Shown here: piece by piece, positions 9,278-19,282 of the stretch
How the letters are laid out: the number at the start of each line of letters is the position of its first letter
Numbering within the stretch: position 1 is the first letter of the stretch
Source of the DNA: Pigoraptor vietnamica
Taxonomy: Eukaryota > Opisthokonta > Filasterea
DNA length: 23,616 nt
Direction: 5' to 3'
NCBI GenBank assembly: GCA_943704525.1
Contig: CALSCQ010000049.1
Span: 1 to 23,616 of the forward strand
Program-made: the position numbers and the translations under genes
The notes under the pieces: generated by a model
The model's input: only the letters and a program-made list of their open reading frames with translations
Database searches by the model: none
What the model was told of the DNA's origin: nothing

Positions 9278-12200
9278 ATGGAGGCCGACCAGCGCATCCG
9301 CGTGCGGTCGTGGTTTCTGGGCCTCTCGCCCGCGGACCGCGCCGCCGCCATCACTGCGCACGATCAGACCGGCGTCGATGCCCTCCGCGAGATGCATGCA
9401 GCGAAGGTGCGCAGTGGCGACTGTCTCTTTTACGCTGACGACGATGACTTGGCGCCTGCCGCGAGCCTTGGCGGTGTGCGGCGCAGCCGGCGAAGAGCGT
9501 CCGCCGCGCCCCCTTCGGTCTCGGCTCGGCGGCTGTCGGGTGGTGTCTGCTCGCGGCGCACGGACGAGCTGATGCACCCGACGGAGGAGGCGCGGGAGGC
9601 GGACCTGCGGCTCGAGCAGGGACTGCGCCTCTGCGACACCGAGCGGTATCTCGACACGCTCACCGTCGCGCCCGAGTGGCTGTCGACGCCTGCGCGGGCG
9701 CGGGACTTTGTGCGCACGATGGAGGTGGTCTCGCACGGGGGATTCCTGCGGGAGGCGTGCTCGGTGCGATGGGACGAGGCGCGGAGGGCGTGGGCGTGGG
9801 GCGCCCCCCGGTGGTTCCAGGACATGGGCTTCCACTCGCTCGCGGCGTATGCGGCGGCGCGGCTGGAGAGGGCGCTGTGGGCCTATTACTACGAGGCACA
9901 CAGCCTCGACCCGCGCGCGGTCGGCGAGAAGCGGGCGTTTGGACCTCGCCGGCGCGACGGCAGCGGCGCCGGTTCGCTGCGGTCGGCCCTGGATCCCCTA
10001 CGGACAGGACTGCGCGCGTTTTGGCGCGAACTGCCACTGCCTGAACGCAAGCGCTTGGTGGAGGAGCGTCTCGGAAAACTTGTCGGAGAGATTTTGCGCG
10101 AGGATTTTCCAGACACACCGGGTGGGTAGGGCAACCTTGTGCGCTTGCGTCTCGATGGCTCCGGTGCCCCTTTGTGCCGTATCAGTCGTGCATTGAACAG
10201 GCCCGTTCTGCGTCGCAGGTCTCATCGGTTCGTTCCTGGACATGTCCGCGGGCGTCCACGGCCACGAGCAGGTGCTGTCGTTCAGCAGCGAGGTGCTCTT
10301 CAGCAGCGACGCGTTTGTGGAGTTTGTTTACCTCTCGCCGATCGCGCGCGCGGGCACGCCCGTGGACCGTCTGCTCCGCAAGGTGTGCCACCGCATTCAG
10401 TGCGCGTGCAGCGAGCGCATGGCCCTCGAGCTCATGAACGCAGACGCGCTCGCCGTGGAGGAGAAGGAGAGCGGGGGCCGCCAGAGCAAAGGGCGCAGGA
10501 AAAAGAAGAAGGCGCGCGCTGCTGTCGACTCGAACGCAGCGCGCTCCGTAAGCGCGAATGCGACGGCCGATGATGCGGCCGCGCCCCCCGATCCACCCGG
10601 CGGATCCGAAGGCAAGTCGCGCCGCAACAGTGACGGCGGTGCGCCGGCGTTCTTGGACAGGGTGGACGAGGAAAGCTCCGCAGCGTCGGGGCCCGAGGGA
10701 GCGCGGGTGGGGCCGTCGCGTCGACGGCGGCTACACAGCGAAGGGACCGACGTCGGTTCCGATGAACCGTTTGTGGCCGTGCCGTCGCCCGCGAAGGAAG
10801 CGGCGAGGGAGTCGCGCGTAGCTGGTGCGGGCAAGGGCGATGCATCGAAGCAAAGTGCGCACGTGCCAAGTGCCCTCGCCAATGGCCCGTCGCATGGCCC
10901 CGCGGTACTCTTGCCTGAGGGTGCAGGGCCTGTTCCCACCAAGCAGGCGTGGGTGGACATCGCGGACAGTCCGCGACGGGACGCTCCGCCACTGCGCGCG
11001 CAGCAGGGGTCATCTCCCCAAGGATCGCCCTCGCACAAACCGCCGCCGGCACCGCGCAGCGTACAGGAAGGTCTGGGCGAAGGTCGGCGTGCGGGGTCTG
11101 ACAGAGTCGTGCGGCGACTGGCGACGCCGGCGGCCGTCCCTGGCACGTCGCGCGACGCGGACGATGCTCTCACGAGTCTTGCACCGCCGCGTGCCCAGCG
11201 TCCATCGGCAAGCAAGAGCGAGGGTGAGGAGGAAGACGAGGAGGAAGGGCAGTGGCAGGTGGTGCGCTGGTCCTCGGAGCGACGGCTTGCGCAGCCCCGC
11301 GGTCGTTCGTCGGCGCGTGGTCGGACGGGCAGTCGCGGCGGCAGTACAGCGTCGTCGTCGGGGCGCAGCAGCCCCTTTGGGGACGGCGGCGGCTCCCACG
11401 TGCCAGCGACCCACGGGCGCGAACTCAGGCGGTCGCATTCACAGTCCGGTGGTCCCGCAGGCGTGCTGCCGATGAAGGCCGCCTCGAGCGGGGGCACACC
11501 GGCAGAGCGGCCTGTTCCGCTCGAACGACGCAACAGTGCGCCGACGCGGCAAGGCGTTGGCATTATCGCCGCGCGTCCCCCGCAGTCCCCAGCCGTACCC
11601 ACGACTCCTGTGCGCCCGTCGTCGCTAGCCATTTCGGCACGTCCGCCTGCGCCAACCGTTGCGCCTGCGACCGCACGACCGCCGCCTCATCCACAGCTAC
11701 CGTCGCGAGCAGGCAACGCGTGGTTGAACGGGAAGCCTTCGGCGCTGAGGAGACCGGATGAGACGGACTCGAAGGACGGCGTTGTGCCGTCGGATGCCGG
11801 CTTCGTCCCCGCCGCTGTGGAGGAACAGCGGGCACCGAAGACAAAGGCTACGTCACGTGTAGCAAAGAGCGAGTCTCCGCGGGTACAGTCGGCGACGGTA
11901 ACTCTGCCGCCGCCGCCGGGCGACTTCTCGCTCGACGGAGAGCCTTTTCTCTTCGCCACCCCCGCGCTCGCCGGTGCGGCGGTGACGTCATTGTTAGGGC
12001 TGGGCGGCGCTGCGGACGCACCGGTGTTTGGCGCGCACCCGCTCCAGGTGCTGCCGACGGCATCGCACGCTCCATCGCCCACAGCCGCAGACGCGCCGTG
12101 GGCAGCGACTGCGACCGACGCGTCGCGGCAGCCGAACTGGGACGCCCCCAATCGCCTTGAGCGGCGGCGCTCGTTTGGCGAAGCCGATCGACCGCCATCG

Positions 12201-13451
12201 AACCCAGACACGCAGGGGGCGAAGCGGCGCGCGGGCAGCGTGGACGATGACGAGCACATGCGCCAGAGCCGTGTCTCGGTGCGGTCTGCGCCACCTTCCC
12301 CGCACCCGACGGCATTTGTCGAGCAGCGGTCCTCCATCGCGCACCCTAGGCCCGCGCAGCTGGCCCCACTTGCCGTGCCCATCCCGCCGGATGCCTACGT
12401 GTTTGGCGACGATCCGACCGGTCGCGAGATGCTCGACTTCATGAAAGAGGTGCTCCGCTCGGAGAATGTCGCCGTGCGCGGGGACATTGTCGTGCGGGTG
12501 CAGCAGGTGGTCCGCGCCCTGTGGCCCGAGGCGCGCGTGGAGGTGTACGGGTCGGTGGCGACGGGCCTTGCGCTGCCCACCAGCGACCTCGACCTCGTCA
12601 TTTGCCGCATTGGTCCGTACGTGGGCCCCGCGGCGCCCGGCGCAGCGCCGTCCCTCGAGCCGCTCATCGCGCAGCTTATGGCCGCTTTGAAGGCTCTCCC
12701 GTGGTGCACGAATGTCCGCAGCATCACAACGGCGCGAGTGCCGGTCGTGAAGTGCACGGCTTTTCCGGACGCGGCGCGGCGGGGTGGCGTGCTTGTTGAC
12801 ATTACGTTTGGCACGGGCGCCATGCACAGGGGCGTCGCTGCGCGGGACTACCTTCGGGGACGTCTCACGGTCTGCAGCGCGCTCTTGCCGCTGCTCTTTG
12901 TGCTGAAGGAATACCTGCGCATCCGGGGTCTCAACGACGTGTACGAGGGCGGCCTCGGCTCGTACAGCCTCGCCGTGATGGCCATCTACTATGTGAAGCT
13001 GCGCTCGCCGCTGCCGACCCTCGGGAAACTCCTCGTGGACTTTCTCAACTTCTATGCCGCGTTCGATTTCACGCGCTATGGCATTTCGGTTGGCGAGGAG
13101 TCCCCGCGGGCGCTGCCGGAACCGGTCTCGCACGGCATCGTCATTGACGACCCCGCCACGCCGGGCGCGAACGTCGGCGGGGGGTCGTTCTTGATGATGC
13201 GCGTGCAGAGCGCGTTTGCAGAGGCCGCCCATCTCCTCATGGCACCGCGCGTGCCGCCGCAGCGGGCTGGTGGCATGCTCCCACTCGAGAATCGCGTGAA
13301 GCGACTGCTGAACGAGGACACGTGGCGGGAAGGTGCGGCAACGATGGAGTTCGAGTCGCGGTGGCCGCGAGGGCGCGTGCATGCGAGCGTCCCATCGAGT
13401 AAGCGGTCGCGGAGCACCGACGACGCCCTCACTCGCGAGCGTCAAGCTTAA
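9278..13451 (+). CDS. Trf4/TENT4-type non-canonical poly(A) polymerase, very long N-terminus
   Basis: Two exons (9278-10121, 10219-13451) encode 1358 residues. The nucleotidyltransferase domain is at the C-terminus, about 1005-1300. It has the polymerase-beta signature GS (G1059-S1060) followed by D1071 and D1073, with the third catalytic Asp at D1142 (LVDITFG). The PAP-associated part follows (LLFVLKEYLRIRGLNDVYEGGLGSYSL is spread over about 1175-1200). In yeast and animals such enzymes add short A tails that mark nuclear RNAs for exosome decay or stabilise mRNAs. The first 400 residues hold a partly ordered, Trp-rich region (FVRTMEVVSHGGFLREA, then FWRELPLPERKRLVEE) that I do not recognise. 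A Lys-rich likely nuclear signal (GRRKKKKAR) follows, then about 600 disordered Ser/Pro/Arg-rich residues. Start ATG 9278 is the first ATG in frame. No zinc knuckle is seen. Confidence 0.92.
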
Positions 13452-13575
13452 CGGGACTGTGCGCGTGGATTGGACTGTTTTTGACAATGTTGTACAATAT
13501 AGTGAGGCATGCGCCGGTGCGCAGTGCCGGGATCTCTTCGAATGGACGTCAGACACATTCTAATTCGCATTTATA

Positions 13576-16500
13576 TCACACTTTAAGCAATGACACTTGG
13601 AAGCGAAGTTCGCCGACGCCGGGCTCCTCGAGCGGCACCCACACGTCGTTGAGCCGGCCCTTGCCGAGCTCGGCGAGTGGCAGCACACACCGCCCGAGCT
13701 CCTTGTCCTTGATCAAGCCCACTTCAACAACAGTAAACGAGAGCCGCTGCGTCAGCAGATCGTCTGCGCGGAAGTCGCGCGCGTCGTTCCACACGGGCAT
13801 CCCGGCCGCGTTCGAGCCCTTCGCCTGCCGGCTCGTCCACTTGTCGTTGCCCAAACGCCCGACGACGTACTTGGATGCCGTCCGCGGCGACTGCAGCCCG
13901 CGTGCCTCCACAAGCACCATCTGCACGACGTGGCGCTCGGGCTCCTGCACCACGGACCCGTCCTGGCCCTCCGCGCGCACGTACGAGAGCTCAAGGCGCA
14001 CCATGCCGGACTCGACGCCCTTGGCCTTGGCGTCCTTGGTGCCGGCAGGGACGAGCGCGGCCCAGTAATCGCGGCTGCCGACATCGAGCAGGTCGTCGAG
14101 GGGCACCTCGCACGTCGCAATGGGTGCGCCGGGGGCGTCCTCCGGGCACACCGAGACGACGAGGTGTTCGCGGCGCGGGTAGCGCACTGGCAACGCCATG
14201 CGCTCATTCCAGGACATGTCCAGCGGATCCCGCGGGTTCGTGAGGACGTCCTCGGTCCACTGCGTGCCGCTGCCGACGCGGATGGCGCACACGACCGACC
14301 CGCAGCGATCGGGGACATTGAGGCCGCGCACTTCGCGTGGCACGGCGAATAGGGTGCCCGGCATCGCCTCCTGCCCGTCGAGAGGGAGCAGCGCGAGTAT
14401 GATGTTGACCTGCCCGCACTCGACGTTCTCGAGGTCCAGCCAAAGCGACCGGCGGAAGCCCTCCTGCAGCCCCGCGAGCGGCACCGAGCAGCGGCCCATC
14501 GACTCGTCCTTCACCATGTCCTCGTCCCACACCTCGAGCTCGAGACGCGCCTGTTGCACGTTGTCGATGCGGCACTCAAACTGCTCGTTCCACGCGGGAT
14601 TCAGCGTCCGCTCGACGACGGCGCTGCGGAACTTCTTGTCGCCGACCCGAATGATCGCGTAGGGGTCGCTGGTGCCGCCAATGTCGCGCACGGCGAGGTT
14701 CGTCCCCCGCACGAGCGTGATGCGCAGCAGCTTGGGCTCCGGCGGGCGGCTGGTGAGCGGCACCACAAACTCCGCCGGCAGCACCATCATGCCCGCGAGC
14801 GTCACATTCAAGAAGTGGTCGAGGAACCCCGCGACGCCGGGCATCTCCATCAGGTCCACGGCCTTGAGCGGCTTGATCACAAAGTCGATCTTGGGTGCCT
14901 CGTAGAAGGCAATGCCGAGCGTGCTCACAAACGGCGGCTCGCGGATCAGCTTGCAGCGCACGCGCAGCCGCCCGCTCACCTCGACCTCCCGCAGCGCAAT
15001 CGGGCAGCTCATGAGCCCCACGTGCACTGCAAGTACCGCCTCCAGCTCCGTCTCAAACTTGAAGTCGACGTCCAGCACGGCCTCGTCGTCCTCGGCGCCA
15101 GGGTGCAGGCGGAAGCCGTTGAACTCGGGCGGCTTGCGCCCAAGGTCGAACCGCTCCAGGTGAATGGACGACACGAACGACGGGCGGTATTGCTCGAGCA
15201 TCGGGTCCACCGCCGCGACAACCGCTTTGGCGGCGTCGGCGCCATACGTCATCCACACGCGGCGGATGAGGCCGTTGAGCCACCGCGCCGTGTCCGCGTC
15301 GTCAGGAAGGGACGCCGGGCGGGCCGTGGGGAGCGAGACGGACGGGTGCAGGCGGCGGCACGCGTTGAGCTCCGCGCGGCGCGCCACCCACTTGCGCTGT
15401 CGGCTCTCGATCGCCGAGAAGAAAAAGTACACCCACGGCAGCCACATGAAGTGGAGACCCCACGCACCGCAGAGGTACGCCACGCCCATTCCCGCGGCAA
15501 TGTGCGGAAAGAAGTCCTGCAGGAACTCGGGAAGGTCCGACTCGTACGCGACGGGGAGAGCGCTCATCACCACCGGGACGGGCGCGGACGCCTGCGCTGC
15601 CTGTGCCGCCGCCTGCGCCGCCGCGGGCGACGTCGCCGTCGAGGCCACTGCCGACATGCGCCGCCGAGAGCCCGCGGGAACGGGCGGCACGGCGAGGGGG
15701 GCCACTTCCGGCGCCCGGCGATGCACATGCGGCGACGATTCGGCCGATGCCTGGGCGCTCGTGCGCGCAGTGGAGGGCTGCGACGGCGGCTGCGGGGTGG
15801 CATGCACGTGCGCGGCGACGTGCTCGTTGAGGGCACGGTCCTCCGCCTCCTCCTGTGCGTGGCGGGCGGCATCCGCGGCCTTGCGCTCGAGGTACTTGCG
15901 GCGCGCCATCATGTGCTCGACCCAGTCGGGGAGGTCCGGGATGGCAATCTCGACGAGCTTCTTGACGCCGACGATCACGTGCTCGGCGGCGAGAATGACG
16001 AGAAGGCGCGCGATCGGCGACACGTCCCACGGGAGCACCGCCTGCCGGCTCGTGAAGGCCACGACGGCCGCGTTCGTGATGACCGCACACGAGGACATGA
16101 ACGCAAGCACGTCGTACCATATCCCGATACCGCCAGCGTCGCGTCCAAATGGCCTGCGCGTGTGTGGGCGTGAGTGGCTTGCACCCAGACTAATCAGACT
16201 GGCCTTCGTGTGTGTGTGTGCACGCGTATAACGTGTGTGCGGCAGACAACGCCAGGCGCACCTCTGCGAGTTGGCGCACAGCTTGAAGGCGTCCGAACGA
16301 ATTTCGATCACATTGTTCAGAAACGCGAAGAGCGGCGCGAGCGGAAACGCCGCCGCAAACAGCGTGACGTAGCCAAACTGCACGATCATCTCCAGCCAGT
16401 CCTCAAACGTCGACTCGTACTCCTCGAGCTTGTTCTCGCACTCGATCTGCGCGAACAGAGTGCGGGTCAGCACACAGCCGAGAAGTTTGCACTGGAGACC

Positions 16501-16992
16501 CCACGCACCTGCGGCAGCGGCTTGCCCTCCCCGCCCGCCTTGTGAATGGCGTACATTTCGCGCGCGCGCGGAATAACCACTTCGTTGATGTTGCCGACAA
16601 TCTGCATCGTCACGAGCAGCGTCGCCAGCTGCGACCTGTGGACGCGCTGCCATGGTCAGAGTCCCCGGCCCTCCACGCACGCACGCTGTCGCCTAGAACT
16701 GCGGCTGGACGGTCGCCCTCCTGCCCACCTGAGCTTCTCCATGTCCTGCAGCACAAACGCGGCATAAAACAGCGACGAGTAGTAGTTTGGCAGCTCGACA
16801 ACGACGCGCTTGAGCACAAATGCGGCCTCGTAGTCGCTCTCCGTGCGGTGGTTCTCCCAGTCGTTGAGGCGCACGGACACGGCGCGGTAGAGGCCGTTCA
16901 GCTTGGGGATGAGCAGCGCATAGACGATCGTCACGCACGTCGCAGGCACGCCGCCGTAGTTCTCCTCCACATACTCGAGCAACTGCGAGCAG

Positions 16993-17043
<51 letters not shown>

Positions 17044-18109
17044 ACTCATCAGCCGACACACAAAGCGCGGTCACAACACAATTACATCGATCGTGCAGCG
17101 AGAGTGGGCGATGCGAAGAGAGAGAGGGACTCGCTTCCCACACATGCGATAAGTGGAGCAACACCATCACGGCCCCACATGCGGTGGAGAGGAGACAAGC
17201 CCGGCGCCCACCTTGAACTTGCTAAGCATGAGCGAGATGGCCGCAGCGAGCATCGCGGCCATGCACACGGCGCTGCCGACGTACTTGGCGTAACGCCGTA
17301 TCCGCGGGTAGTGCTTCTCGAGCTCGCCTGTAACAGGCGACTGCCGCACAGTACCGTAGAACTGCGGGCGGTCGGCCTCGCTCTCCTCAAACTCGGTGAC
17401 GTCCCAGCGGAAGGCAAGCACGGACGAGTGGCGCTTCCAGTACTCGAGAAAGAGCGACGCCCACACGGCAATGAAGACGGCGTAGACAAGCACGAGGGGG
17501 CTGTCCGCGGCGCCCGACGTGAGCTGGTTGTAGAAGACGAAGAGGCCCATGAGGACGGGGGCGATGAGCCACCCCGTGTAGAAGCCCAGCCACGCAAAGT
17601 AGAATGCAATCTGGTTGCCAAAGTAGTCGCGGATCTTGTCCAGCGGCTGCGTGCGGAAGCTGCCCGCCCACGTCTTGAGAAGGTGGTCGCGCGTCGCGTC
17701 GTCGTGGAGCCCGAAAATGCGCGAAATCACGCCTGCACGCGCAGCACATGTGAACAATGGAGCGCCAAGCACTCGGACGGGAGCCTAAAAAGCGTACAAA
17801 ACCCCACCCGCCGACTTGAGCTTGTCGACGAGGCACTCGCCCGGCGCAACGCCGACGCCGTTGCACATGAACGTGTCGCCCTTGCGGCCCCGGATGGACG
17901 CAAGGACGTGCATGACGATGCGCTGGCGGTCGAGCGAAGTGAAGAACGTCTCGGGCTTGTCGTAGCCGCGGAACTGGGTGATGGGGAGGGTGCCGAGGGG
18001 CGCGAGGCGGAAGGCGTCCGACACAATCGGCTGCAGGTGGCGCGTTCGCAGAGTGCAGGTCGTAAGGGACCACTCCAACGACAAACTAAGCCCCGTTTCA
18101 GCAACTCAA

Positions 18110-18149
<40 letters not shown>

Positions 18150-19081
18150 CACACGCACACACAACACACACACACGCACACAACACACACACACACACAC
18201 ACATACACACACAAGATACCGCAGCGCACCTTCTTCAGCTGCATTTCCTCGGCGGCCGCGATGAGCACGCCGTACGGCGCTCGCAGCTTGAAGAAGATTT
18301 CTTCCCTGTCGGCCGACTCCGCCATCTCGATATTGAGTCCCGCCTCCGCCATGCGCAGGCGCAGGTACTCGCGCATCGACGCCTCGCGCTTGTCCGCGCG
18401 CACCACGACGGCGACGTCAAAGTCCTCCACCATCAGCGTCCGCTTCAGAGCCAATATCCACAGCCGGCGCAGCGTCGAGAGCAGCGTCATGCGCTTGGTG
18501 GCAACGGCCACGTGCGCAGCAGCACGGAAGCGGTGCGCAGCGGGCGTCAAACGGGGACTCGTGTCCGGGCGGTTCAGTGCGTCGCCAGGGGCAGACTGGT
18601 TCGAAGCCGTCCTGCGTCGCAGTTCCTGCTGCGACTGCGGCGTCGGCGGCTGCAGCGGCTGCGGCGTCGGCGGCTGCAGCGGCTGCGGGATGGACGGTGC
18701 CGACGAAGTGCTCGCCGCCTGCGCCTCTGTGGCAGCCGCAACGACCGCCGCCATGCCCTTGGAGTTGCGCCGGGGCTGCTGCGGCGGCGAATTGTGCGGG
18801 GGAGTGCCGCTGGACTTGGCGCCCGCGGGCGAAGTCGCTTCCTGCGACACGTTCACGACAGGCACACCAAGACCTTCGGGGACGGACGAGCGCTTCAGCG
18901 ACTTGAGCGTTGCCGCCGACTTCACAACCCCAAACACGGAGGCGAGCGAACTGCGCTCGTGATGGTCGTGGTGCTCGTGTGCGTCGGACACACGGCGGTC
19001 GGGGTGCTGCAATTGCGGTCCCTTAGCCACGTCTGGAGTGCGAAAGGGACCGATCACCGAACTCACCTCCTGCGACGCCAT
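13576..19081 (-). CDS. Anoctamin (TMEM16)-SMP-C2-C2-C2 fusion protein
   Basis: Eight exons (19081-19067, 19006-18230, 18030-17808, 17732-17212, 16982-16729, 16635-16509, 16446-16262, 16153-13576) give 1559 residues. Residues 1-190 are disordered with His and Pro/Gln repeats. The anoctamin cytosolic domain spans about 195-370. The ten-helix membrane domain runs about 375-775, with DWENHRTESDYE, LPNYYSSLFYAAFV, FPLAPLFAFLNNVIEIRSDA and GGIGIWYD, all hallmark TMEM16 segments closest to the TMEM16K type. A linker follows, then a hydrophobic hairpin-like stretch (913-948). An SMP lipid-transfer domain (985-1167) runs from WLNGLIRRVW to VLPAEFVVPL. Three C2 domains lie at 1174-1290, 1305-1428 and 1441-1559. 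C2A keeps the acidic calcium ligands D1191, D1197, D1244, D1246 and D1250; the other two lack a full set. The last exon alone holds the final TMEM16 helices, the SMP domain and all C2 domains. A likely role is lipid scrambling and transfer at membrane contact sites. The exon 3 acceptor is the least certain splice site. Confidence 0.93.
16993..17042. repeat. 50-base A run (T on the sense strand) before a 3' splice site
   Basis: Fifty uninterrupted A residues lie in intron 4 of the anoctamin-SMP gene (16983-17211). On that gene's sense strand this is T50, separated from the acceptor CTGCTCGCAG by only a few bases, so it acts in effect as an oversized polypyrimidine tract. Its exact length may be limited by sequencing accuracy. 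Confidence 0.9.
18112..18213. repeat. (CA)n microsatellite in an intron
   Basis: About 100 bases of CA repeat with a few CG and AA interruptions lie in the second intron of the anoctamin-SMP gene (18031-18229). On the sense strand it reads TG, beginning shortly after the 5' splice site GTGCGC. Confidence 0.95.
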
Positions 19082-19282
19082 GGCGCCGAGCACTTGCACG
19101 ACAGCAGCTGAGGGAAGCGTAGCAGTGAAAGAGACCACAAACGGCAGAAACGCTGAATTGCCTGCGCGGCAGCACGTGTTTTTCGCGTTGCGAATCAACA
19201 GTCCATCTGCCGAGCGCTCGGTGTTATTGGGAGTCCAGACAGCAACTGAAAGGTGACCGCCACCGAAGGAGAGAGATGCCCT

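Noticed and set aside
11994-13556. 520-codon minus-strand open frame
   Set aside because: It is antisense to the catalytic domain of the Trf4-type gene, whose plus-strand frame carries all active-site motifs.
14554-16173. 539-codon plus-strand open frame, plus others over the same region
   Set aside because: It is antisense to the SMP and C2 coding exon, is His/Arg-rich as expected from a reversed GC-rich gene, and resembles no family.
16993-17042. Poly(A) run as the tail of a retroposed element
   Set aside because: The bases before it belong to an anoctamin exon and its acceptor, no LINE- or SINE-like body precedes it and no target-site duplication is visible. It is better read as an intronic T tract.
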